Of a DNA stretch of 11,165 bases, positions 1-6,369 are shown in pieces. The notes beneath the pieces were generated by a model. The model worked only from the letters and a program-made list of their open reading frames with translations. It was not told the origin of the DNA and ran no database searches. The stretch is from Actinomycetota bacterium (GTDB lineage: Bacteria > Actinomycetota > Thermoleophilia > Gaiellales > Gaiellaceae). The DNA lies in NCBI GenBank assembly GCA_005885565.1, contig VAXK01000254.1:1-11165 (forward strand). Reading direction: 5' to 3'. The translations under genes and the position numbers were made by a program. The first letter of the stretch is position 1, and every line of letters starts with the position of its first letter.

Positions 1-380
1 CTGAGCCGCCGGAGACGGTGGTGGTGCCGAAGGCGTCGTAGCTGTAGCTCTTGCCCACGGAGCCGGTCGCGTCCATGATGCCGACGACGGAGCCGAGGCC
101 GTCGTAGAGGAAGTAGTAGTTGGAGCCGAAGTTGGTCACTCGCTCGCCGAGCGTGGAGCCGGTGGGGTCGTTGGTGTAGTAGGTGCCGCCGTCGGATGAT
201 TCCTCGGCGAGGCCGAGCGGTGACCAGGCGAGCGTGCGCGAGCCGATCGTGACCCGCTCGCTCTGGTCGGCGTCGGCGTACGAGTAGCTGGTCGCCGAGC
301 CGCCGACCGGGGTGCGGCTGGTCGTCTGGTCCTTCGCGTTGTAGGCGAGCGAGGAGAAGACGGAGCTCGAGGCCAGGTTG
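1..380 (-). pseudogene. Orphan RHS core fragment, start-less, runs off left edge
   Basis: Read on the minus strand, this stretch encodes the end of a YD-repeat body leading into the RHS core, including FLYDGLGSVVGIMDATGSVG and YSYDAFGTTTVSGG. It matches 1335-1714 of the intact RHS gene with about eight mismatches in 380 positions and no gap. The frame is open from a stop at 437-439 to the left edge. I find no ATG, GTG or TTG between that stop and the homology that could start it, so it is probably not translated by itself. It lies directly downstream of the small membrane genes. That position and the missing 5' part fit an orphan rhs-CT cassette, a reserve toxin tip carrying core homology for recombination into the full gene. 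The tip itself would lie left of the window. The alternative is a decayed tandem RHS gene. Homology is certain; the cassette role is inferred. Confidence 0.85.
1..380. repeat. Direct repeat, copy 1 (partner 1335-1714)
   Basis: This copy lies in the same orientation as 1335-1714, at an offset of 1334 bp and about 98% identical by my count. Identity stops sharply near 380, where the main copy continues with further YD repeats and this copy enters unrelated sequence next to a small hairpin (372-390). The left end of the repeat is outside the window. Repeats of this length and identity can support homologous recombination that swaps the toxin tip. Confidence 0.92.
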
Positions 381-390
381 CGTTCCTGGC
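372..390. repeat. Inverted repeat at the cassette junction
   Basis: A perfect 6-bp inverted repeat, GCCAGG and CCTGGC, with a 7-nt loop sits exactly where homology to the main RHS copy ends and 6 bp past the 51-aa gene stop. It could be a weak terminator or a rearrangement scar. Such short hairpins are common by chance in GC-rich DNA. Confidence 0.3.
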
Positions 391-395
391 GCCAC

Positions 396-551
396 TCAGC
401 GTTTCCGTGCCCAGCTGATAATAGCCAACAGCATGCCTACGCCCGCCACAAGCGCGATCATGCCGAACACGATAAGAGGATGATCTCTCGCCGAGGCGGC
501 GCGGCCATCAAGACGGCTAAGAGGAAGAGAAAGCTGCAAAGCCTCCAACAT
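396..551 (-). CDS. Small single-pass membrane protein, 51 aa
   Basis: The ATG at 549-551 begins 2 nt after the stop of the upstream 127-aa gene (TAA-GA-ATG), so translation is probably coupled. The product starts MLEALQLSLPLSRLDG, then has one strongly hydrophobic segment at about residues 25-46 (PLIVFGMIALVAG and on), and ends in a basic WARKR tail before TGA at 396-398. This is a tail-anchored or single-pass topology with the positive end probably in the cytoplasm. Codon use is mixed (CTT, TCT, ATT, AAA), like the adjacent tip and 127-aa genes and unlike the GC-rich housekeeping genes, which argues for shared recent acquisition. I do not recognise the family. Position suggests a second immunity or accessory component of the RHS toxin. 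The alternative is a remnant of a longer gene. Confidence 0.62.
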   Translation of the reverse strand: MLEALQLSLPLSRLDGRAASARDHPLIVFGMIALVAGVGMLLAIISWARKR

Positions 552-553
552 TC

Positions 554-937
554 TTAGGATCTTTCAGGCGTAGGCCTCTCGCCCGCCGGCCAGCTGGCCT
601 TGCTGACCGCCAACCATGAGAGCCAAAGTAATGGAAGGAGCCCAAGGAGAGCGCTGCCGATGATCCACAACACCCAATGTCGACGATCGGGAGGAAAGGC
701 GCGACAGATCAGAACGACAGCAATGAGGAGGTACAAAACCACTGCGGCAATCGGTCGCAGTGCTCCGGTTACCGCCCCGACGACTATAACGATTACCAAT
801 GCAGATCCGATCTCCGCGACAACAAGGAGAATGGTGAGGGCTAAATTGTATTTGCCTTCACGCTGATGAGCCTTTTCGATTTCGTTCCTCGTCGGCGATA
901 GAAACACCGTCGGCTTCAGCTTCCAGCTATTAGGCAA
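554..937 (-). CDS. Three-pass membrane protein, candidate RHS immunity protein, 127 aa
   Basis: The gene overlaps the 3' end of the RHS toxin by 22 bp, starting at TTG 935-937, the only start available upstream in this frame. A GTG at residue 11 (905-907) preceded by GGAAG is an alternative. The protein has a charged N-terminus (RNEIEKAHQREGK), then three hydrophobic segments at about 32-58 (NLALTILLVV and on), 62-80 and 88-111 (WVLWIIGSALLGLLPLLWLS), and a short polar tail. In RHS and other polymorphic-toxin loci the gene immediately after the toxin usually encodes immunity against its tip. A membrane immunity protein suits a toxin that attacks membranes or acts at the cell surface. GC content is visibly lower than in neighbouring housekeeping genes (781-840 is 30/60 G+C). 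I recognise no family by sequence; the immunity role rests on position. Confidence 0.75.
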   Translation of the reverse strand: MPNSWKLKPTVFLSPTRNEIEKAHQREGKYNLALTILLVVAEIGSALVIVIVVGAVTGALRPIAAVVLYLLIAVVLICRAFPPDRRHWVLWIIGSALLGLLPLLWLSWLAVSKASWPAGERPTPERS

Positions 938-3900
938 TCGAGCACGACGCTTGAGAGGCCGGTTTTGACGACCTCACGCCAAGAGTTGTACTCATCGGTG
1001 CCAGGATGGCCTTTAATAGCCTGCAAGCACTTCTCGAAGTTGAAGTTAGGAGGAGGACAGCTGCGCCGATGTTTTGCGCGGTAACTGGCTTTCGTGCAAA
1101 GAACGGCGTGCGGCGGAAGGATTACAGAGAGTCCAGAAGGATCTACGGCGTCGGTTGGGTCGTTGTCGGCGTAGACATACGGATCGACCTGGCCCGCATT
1201 AATCGAGCCGGGAAGCGGATCCTGTTGTGTCCAGCGGCCGATGGTGGGGTCGTAGGAGCGGGTGCCGAATTGGTACAGGTTGTGCGGGGCGGGCTCGTGG
1301 TAACCGCTCGCGAAGCGCAGGTTCGAGTTCACGGCTGAGCCGCCGGAGACGGTGGTGGTGCCGAAGGCGTCGTAGCTGTAGTTCTTGCCCACGGAGCCGT
1401 TGGCGTCCATGATGCCGACGACGGAGCCGAGGCCGTCGTAGAGGAAGTAGTAGTTGGAGCCGAAGTTGGTCACCCGCTCGCCGAGCGTGGAGCCGGTGGG
1501 GTCGTTGGTGTAGTAGGTGCCGCCGTCGGATGATTCCTCGGCGAGGCCGAGCGGTGACCAGGCGAGCGTGCGGGAGCCGATCGTGACCCGCTCGCTCTGG
1601 TCGGCGTCGGCGTACGAGTAGCTGGTCGCCGAGCCGCCGACCGGGGTGCGGCTGGTCGTCTGGTCCTTCGCGTTGTAGGCGAGCGAGGAGAAGACGGGGC
1701 TCGAGCTCAGGTTGCCGTTCCCGTCGTAGGTGTAGTTCGGCGTCGAGCAGCTCGGGGTGCCGGTCGAGGTCGCGCACAGCTCGTCGTCGGCGTTGTAGGC
1801 GTAGTTCGTCGTCGTCCCGCCGGCGACCATCTTCGTCCTGTTCCCGTTCCCGTCGTAGGTGAAGCTCGTCGAGCCAGTGGGCGGGGACGAGCACGCGTTC
1901 GCCGACGAGCCGACCAGGAACCAGCACAAGCGGCGCGAGTGGTCGTACTGGTAGGCCGTCGTCGCGCCCGAGGTGTCGGTCATCGACTTGCGCACCTCGA
2001 CGTCCTTCGTCCCGTTCACGTACGTGTAGCTGAAGCTCGTGAGCGTGCTCGCGCCCTTCTTGGCGACGATCGAGGTTAGGTTTGCGGCGTTGTCGTAGGC
2101 CATCGTCATCACCGCCCCCGTCGAGGGCGGGAACGTCACGCTCGTCCGCCGGCCGTCCTGGAACTTGCCGTTCGAGTCGACGTAGGAGATCGTCGTGCAC
2201 GCGCCCGTGACCGGGATGGCCGCGCAGTTCCCGCTCGGCTCCTGGATCGAGGTGAGCTCGTTGGCCGCGTCGTAGCCGTAGACGACGGTTCCACGGGCGT
2301 CGCAGTCGGAGGTGACGTTGCTCGCCGCGTCGTAGGTGAGCTTCATGCCGTTGTCGCCCGCGCAGGCATCGACGAGCGGCCCGGGCAGCGCCTTCTTCGT
2401 CAGGCGGCCGAGGAGGTCGTAGCTGTAGCTCGTCGTGCCGATGTTCGAGACGCGGCTCGTGAGGTTGCCGTCCTTGTCATAGCTGTAGGTGATGCAGGTG
2501 GTCGCAGTGTCACAGGTGACGGCGCCGCCGAAGAGGATCTTCGTGATGCGATCGGCCTTGTCGTACGTGAAGGTCGTCTTCTGGCCCTTCGGGTCGGTGA
2601 CGCTGGCCGAGCGGCCGAGGGCGTCGGGGACGATCGTCGTCGCCGCCATCGGCGCCGGCGGATGGACGGCGGTGAGATTGCCGTTCGCGTCGTAGTTGTA
2701 GGTGGTGACGTTGTTGCGGCCGTCGGTAGTCGAGCAGAGCTCGCCCGTCTTGGCCGAGCAATTGACGCCGGTGTCGCCCTGGTAGGCGTTCTTGAAGTGC
2801 GTGCCGCCGGTGAGGCCGTCGCACGGGGAGGCCTGGTTGTCGTAGACGTCGGTGAGGTTGCCGGCCGTGTCATAGCGGAAGGCGCGGCAGTCGCTGCTCG
2901 GGTTCGTTGCGCTCGACGGCAGGTAGAGCTGGCCGGGCGCTGCGAACTTGAACGTCGTCGAGGCGGCTGTGTTCGTGCCGTTCGAGGACGGCTTCGTGAA
3001 CGCCGTCATGTTGTTGTTTGCGTCGTAGGTGAGGTTGTAGACGGCCGAGACGTTGTCGCCGTTGAAGCTCGTCACGTTGCTGTTGGCGTCGAAGCTCTTG
3101 TCGCGGCCGTGGCCGTTGGCGTCCGTGACCTTCGAGATCCGGGCCACGTGGTCGCTGCCGGTCAGGTCACGCGTGAAGGTCGTCGTGTGCGAGTCGGGGT
3201 CGGTCAGGAGCGTCTTCGCCGGCTGCGAGTTCGCGTCGTACGTGGTGGTCGGGCCGGTGCCCGCCCCTGGGTTGTCGACGCGGACGATCTTCGTCAGTCG
3301 GTTCATGCCGCCGAAGAAGGTGTACTTCGTGATCCGGTTCGCCGGCGTCGTTGCCTGGCTCATCCAGCCGTCGTTTCCCTCCGGCCCGTAGACGTAGCTC
3401 GTGGTCGCCGAGCCCGACGGGTCGTTCGGGTCGCTCGTCGTGACGGTCGCGAGCTGGTTGCTCCCGTCGTAGCCGTACGTGACCGTGCGGCCGGTCGGGT
3501 CGGTGATGTGGTCGAGGAAGCCGTTCGCGTTGTAGCCGAACGAGTAGGTGCGCCCCTGGGTGTCCACCAGTGACGTGACCTTGGCGTTCGCGTCGCGGGT
3601 GATCTGGATCGTGTTCCCGTTGCGATCGGCCACCTTCGTGAGCGCGCCGCTCGTGAGCGTGTAGGTGATCTTCGGGTGCAGACGCGTGACCGTGCGGGTG
3701 CCGTCCGAATGGTCCGTCATCGTCCCGAAGTCGGAGCCCGCCGGAGCGCTCCAAGTGGTGGTGCCGGTCTTCGTGAAGTAGTAGTGGTGCCCGTCCGGCC
3801 CGACGAGCAGCTTCGAGCCGTCCGGCTCGGCGTACGTCGCGACGTCGAGGAGCCCGAGCGTCCAGGGGCCGGGAAGCTCGAGCGAGTTCCCCCAGGCGAG

Positions 3901-5214
3901 GTTGTTCTGCTGGCGCTCGATCGTCAGGTCGAGCCCGACGCCGGAGACGTCGAGGTCGGTGGCGCGGTAGACGAGGTTCTCGTTCGCCGGATTGGCGTGG
4001 TCGTCCGCCTGGTCGGTGATTCGCGAGTCCTGGAGGTTGTACTGCGACTGGAAGCCCACGTCGGCGAAGTCGATCCGGAAGTCGTCGTTGATCCGCTGGG
4101 TCGGCGCCTGCCCGCCGAGGTAGACGAGCTGGCCGTTCGTGGGTGTTTGCGCCAGAGCGCCGTCGACCTCACCCGGCACGTTGTTCCACGAGGCTGTGAG
4201 GAAGCTCCCGCCGAGCTCCCAGCTCGTGCCGTCCCAGGCCCAGAAGTCGTCGAAGTACGTGTTCGCGGTGTCGCGGCCGCCCTGGAGGAGCGGCACCTTC
4301 AGCATCGGGTCGTACGCGAACGTGAAGCGCTCGAGCGGTCCCGGCGTGGCCGCCGGCGACTGCTGCGTCCATGCGGTGCCGTTGAAGAGCCACGTGTCGC
4401 CGAGCAAGCCGGCGCTTCCGCGGCCGCCGTACAGCACGAGCTGGGTCGAGGCGCCCGCATACGTCAGGCCGCCCTCGGCGCGGGCCGTGGGCGAGGTCGC
4501 CGGCGACAGCTTCGTCCACGCCGAGCCGTTCCACGTCCAGGTCTCGTTGCTGTAGTTCGAGCCCGAGACACCGCCGAACAGCACCACCTTCCCCGCCGAG
4601 GGCAGGTAGGCGGCCTGGGCTCCGTGTCGCGCGGAGGGGGCGGTCGCCGGCGTCCGCTGGGTCCAGTTCGAGCCGTCCCAGGTCCAAGTGTCGGCGAGGT
4701 CTTGGCCGTTCGAGTCGATGCCGCCGAAGAGAACGGCGTTCCCGTGCGCGACGTCGAAGACGAGCGTCGCGTCGTAGCGCGCGGGCGGCGAGCTCGCCGG
4801 CGTCTTCTTCGTCCAGAAGTCGCCGTCGAAGACCCACGTCTCGTTGGTGGCGCAGGGGGTCGACGTCGTGCAGCCGCCGAACAGCACCGTCTGCTTGCGC
4901 ACCGAGTCGTAGTCCATCGCCGACTCGACCCATGCGGCCGGGCCGACCTGGCTCTGCGGCAGGTTCAGGAACGACGGCGCATGGAAGATCTGCGGGTTGC
5001 CCGTGCCGGCGGCCGGAATCGCGGGCCCGGACGGCGCGGCACGCTTGCCGTCGGGCAGTGCGCGAACGTGGGACGCGAAGCTGGGCCGCCGAGAGGACGC
5101 GGCGGCATGGCGCGGCGCGCCGCGACGGGCCGGAAGCGCCCGGGCCGCTCCGGCGACCAGCCCGATGGCGACGGCCAGCAAGACAGAAACGGCGAGGTAG
5201 CGCGAACCGCGCAT
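916..5214 (-). CDS. Secreted Kelch/YD-repeat RHS polymorphic toxin, 1432 aa
   Basis: The start is ATG 5212-5214, six codons behind a perfect AGGAGG; upstream in-frame starts overlap the promoter. Residues 1-26 form a Sec signal peptide (basic RGSR, hydrophobic LAVSVLLAVAIGL, cleavage about AARA/LP). About 97-335 hold five Kelch-like repeats (xVLFGG...TWxWDGxxWT), probably a propeller for surface binding. About 350-515 is an RHS N-terminal region (DGSKLLVGPDGHHYYF). About 516-1290 has some 18 YD repeats such as YNYDANGNLTAV, which in this superfamily form a cocoon around the toxin. The core follows (YDPTIGRWTQQDP, DPYVYADNDP), ending in DPSGL at about 1362. Residues 1363-1432 are the variable tip, with four cysteines and no toxin motif I recognise. 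This is the gram-positive WapA-like style of export. No frameshift is seen. A mere surface protein with a decayed tip is the alternative. Confidence 0.93.
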   Translation of the reverse strand: MRGSRYLAVSVLLAVAIGLVAGAARALPARRGAPRHAAASSRRPSFASHVRALPDGKRAAPSGPAIPAAGTGNPQIFHAPSFLNLPQSQVGPAAWVESAMDYDSVRKQTVLFGGCTTSTPCATNETWVFDGDFWTKKTPASSPPARYDATLVFDVAHGNAVLFGGIDSNGQDLADTWTWDGSNWTQRTPATAPSARHGAQAAYLPSAGKVVLFGGVSGSNYSNETWTWNGSAWTKLSPATSPTARAEGGLTYAGASTQLVLYGGRGSAGLLGDTWLFNGTAWTQQSPAATPGPLERFTFAYDPMLKVPLLQGGRDTANTYFDDFWAWDGTSWELGGSFLTASWNNVPGEVDGALAQTPTNGQLVYLGGQAPTQRINDDFRIDFADVGFQSQYNLQDSRITDQADDHANPANENLVYRATDLDVSGVGLDLTIERQQNNLAWGNSLELPGPWTLGLLDVATYAEPDGSKLLVGPDGHHYYFTKTGTTTWSAPAGSDFGTMTDHSDGTRTVTRLHPKITYTLTSGALTKVADRNGNTIQITRDANAKVTSLVDTQGRTYSFGYNANGFLDHITDPTGRTVTYGYDGSNQLATVTTSDPNDPSGSATTSYVYGPEGNDGWMSQATTPANRITKYTFFGGMNRLTKIVRVDNPGAGTGPTTTYDANSQPAKTLLTDPDSHTTTFTRDLTGSDHVARISKVTDANGHGRDKSFDANSNVTSFNGDNVSAVYNLTYDANNNMTAFTKPSSNGTNTAASTTFKFAAPGQLYLPSSATNPSSDCRAFRYDTAGNLTDVYDNQASPCDGLTGGTHFKNAYQGDTGVNCSAKTGELCSTTDGRNNVTTYNYDANGNLTAVHPPAPMAATTIVPDALGRSASVTDPKGQKTTFTYDKADRITKILFGGAVTCDTATTCITYSYDKDGNLTSRVSNIGTTSYSYDLLGRLTKKALPGPLVDACAGDNGMKLTYDAASNVTSDCDARGTVVYGYDAANELTSIQEPSGNCAAIPVTGACTTISYVDSNGKFQDGRRTSVTFPPSTGAVMTMAYDNAANLTSIVAKKGASTLTSFSYTYVNGTKDVEVRKSMTDTSGATTAYQYDHSRRLCWFLVGSSANACSSPPTGSTSFTYDGNGNRTKMVAGGTTTNYAYNADDELCATSTGTPSCSTPNYTYDGNGNLSSSPVFSSLAYNAKDQTTSRTPVGGSATSYSYADADQSERVTIGSRTLAWSPLGLAEESSDGGTYYTNDPTGSTLGERVTNFGSNYYFLYDGLGSVVGIMDANGSVGKNYSYDAFGTTTVSGGSAVNSNLRFASGYHEPAPHNLYQFGTRSYDPTIGRWTQQDPLPGSINAGQVDPYVYADNDPTDAVDPSGLSVILPPHAVLCTKASYRAKHRRSCPPPNFNFEKCLQAIKGHPGTDEYNSWREVVKTGLSSVVLDCLIAGS
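919..1128 (-). other. Variable C-terminal tip of the RHS protein, 70 residues
   Basis: This segment follows DPSGL directly. It begins SVILPPHAVLCTKASYRAKH, has a basic Cys-rich part (RAKHRRSCPPP), then a likely helical stretch (FEKCLQAIKG), an acidic turn (GTDEYN), and a hydrophobic end (SSVVLDCLIAGS). Cysteines lie at residues 1373, 1386, 1396 and 1427. Codon choice changes here (ATT, AAA, CCT, TCT, TTG), with lower GC than the repeat body. At 70 residues it is shorter than many known tips. I see no HNH, deaminase, ART or protease signature. A small membrane-active toxin would match the membrane-protein neighbour, but this is inference. Confidence 0.7.
1335..1714. repeat. Direct repeat, copy 2, inside the RHS gene
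   Basis: This is the partner of 1-380 and codes for roughly residues 1167-1293 of the RHS protein, the last YD repeats before the core. Recombination between the copies would delete the present tip and both small membrane genes and fuse the reserve cassette in frame. The frame is preserved across the repeat. Confidence 0.92.
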
Positions 5215-5219
5215 AGCAG

Positions 5220-5225
5220 CCTCCT
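5220..5225 (-). promoter_or_regulatory. Ribosome binding site of the RHS gene
   Basis: AGGAGG on the minus strand lies 5 nt before ATG 5212-5214. It fixes the start of the RHS protein at the signal peptide, rather than at the longer open frame that extends to 5319. Confidence 0.88.
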
Positions 5226-5290
5226 GGACTCGAGGGACGGCCAGGGCGGACAGCGGGGGCTTGCTAGCGCGCGTCGTGGCCTGACCGGTG

Positions 5291-5319
5291 ACGCTACGCC
5301 CCTGACCGTTTTGTGTCAA
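5291..5319 (-). promoter_or_regulatory. Sigma-70-type promoter of the RHS operon
   Basis: On the minus strand the -35 box is TTGACA (5314-5319, perfect consensus), followed by a 17-nt spacer and the -10 box TAGCGT (5291-5296), which fits TANNNT. Transcription would start near 5284, giving a leader of about 70 nt before the ATG. It lies in the 186-bp gap between folE2 and the RHS gene, so the toxin probably has its own promoter and is not merely read through from folE2. Confidence 0.75.
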
Positions 5320-5400
5320 TCACCCGCGACAGGACGCCCCGAACGGGCATACCGGTGTTCTACTCGTCGTGTACCGACGGGCAGCCGCGCGGCCTAGCTC

Positions 5401-6369
5401 CTACCGCGCCAGCCACTCGCGCAGCTCAGTGTGTCGCGCAGGGCGCGCGCCTTCGTCCAGCTCGGCGCGCAGCTCGCCGACGGTTCCGGAGCGCTCCGCG
5501 ATGACGTCGTGGTTGTGGATCGTCTCGAGGTTGACCTGGCGCGCGAGGAGGAAGTCGGCGTCGTCGAGCACCGGGTAGGCCTCGAGCACGCCCGCGAGCG
5601 CGAGTCGCACCGAGTCCTCGGCGAACCGCGGCTGGAGGTGCGCGTGCTCGACGACGAAGAGCTCGTCAGGCCGCTTCAGGAGCTCGTACACCGGCGAGCT
5701 CATCGACGACTCGACCACGGCGACGAGCTGCTCGGCGTTCACCGGCGCTTCGGTGCCGACGTAGAGCGTGCCGCGGCCCCGCTGGTTGTGGGTCGCGAGC
5801 GGGACGAGCTCGAGGATGCGCTCGACGTCGTCCTCGTCGAAGCCGCCCTCGAGCAGCCGCTCGGCCGCCCGGCCCCGGACGAGCCCCTGCGCGCACGGGC
5901 AGGCGTTGATCCCGGTCGCCTCGACGCCGACGACGCGCCGGACGCCGCGATCCGACGCCGTCGCGATCCCGATCAGGCCGACCATCTCCTGCGTCGGGAG
6001 GCCGCTCACCGGCGTCCGCCGCTCGAGCGGGTAGCGCGCGTCGATCCTGACCTCGGCCCGCAGCGCGCGCTGCCGCTCGGCGATGTGCCGGGCGATGTGC
6101 TCGGCGAGCGCCTCGACGAGCAGCGCCTCGCCGATCACGACCTCGTCGATCGCCTCCTCGAAGAGCTCCGGGAAGCGCGACATGTGCACGCCCTTCTGGC
6201 TCGCGTCGAGGTCGACGGTGCACTCGATCTCGGCCGAGATGAGCTTCTCGGTGCCCGCGTGCGACAGCCGGATCGCCTTGCTGACGCCGGTGACGCCGAC
6301 GCGCGAGAGGCCGATGCGCACCTCGGGCGAGGACGCCTGGAGGTCGTCTGTGAGAATCCGTGACTCCAT
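5401..6369 (-). CDS. folE2: GTP cyclohydrolase IB (FolE2), 322 aa
   Basis: FolE2 converts GTP to 7,8-dihydroneopterin triphosphate, the first step of folate synthesis in the cytoplasm. It is the metal-flexible counterpart of FolE and replaces it in many bacteria. Family signatures are clear: VHMSRFPE (61-68), the ACPCAQ motif carrying C157 and C159 with the expected active-site cysteine, THNQRG (193-198), EHAHLQPRF (241-249) and ETIHNHD (282-288). Length is as expected. The start is ATG 6367-6369; the N-terminal LTDDLQASSPEVRIGLSRVG aligns with the usual family beginning. There is no clear ribosome site. A TANNNT hexamer (TATCCT, 6381-6386) 11 nt upstream suggests a leaderless transcript. The gene diverges from the kinase-like gene, and the two starts overlap. 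No other folate gene is visible here. Confidence 0.95.
   Translation of the reverse strand: MESRILTDDLQASSPEVRIGLSRVGVTGVSKAIRLSHAGTEKLISAEIECTVDLDASQKGVHMSRFPELFEEAIDEVVIGEALLVEALAEHIARHIAERQRALRAEVRIDARYPLERRTPVSGLPTQEMVGLIGIATASDRGVRRVVGVEATGINACPCAQGLVRGRAAERLLEGGFDEDDVERILELVPLATHNQRGRGTLYVGTEAPVNAEQLVAVVESSMSSPVYELLKRPDELFVVEHAHLQPRFAEDSVRLALAGVLEAYPVLDDADFLLARQVNLETIHNHDVIAERSGTVGELRAELDEGARPARHTELREWLAR
6339..6343 (+). promoter_or_regulatory. Ribosome binding site for GTG start at 6350
   Basis: GGAGG is followed by a 6-nt spacer and GTG 6350-6352. It favours this start over the ATG at 6368, which has no ribosome site. It lies inside the opposite-strand folE2 coding region, so it could be a chance match to folE2 codons. 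Confidence 0.5.

Noticed and set aside
600..866. Plus-strand 88-codon frame opposite the 127-aa membrane gene
   Set aside because: It lacks a ribosome site and recognisable features. The minus-strand frame has clear membrane segments and fits the operon.
5215..5319. Longer start of the RHS protein at 5319
   Set aside because: That start codon (TTG) overlaps the -35 box, and the signal peptide and perfect AGGAGG place the start at 5214.
2662..5397. Long plus-strand open frames opposite the RHS gene (for example 2662-3573 and 3676-5397)
   Set aside because: Their products are Arg/Val-rich low-complexity strings with no domains. They are shadows of the strongly biased codons of the minus-strand RHS gene.
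5320..5400. Possible terminator or operator between folE2 and the RHS promoter
   Set aside because: Only short matches were found (a CCGCGCGG palindrome and two ACGGGCA direct repeats), with no convincing stem and loop.
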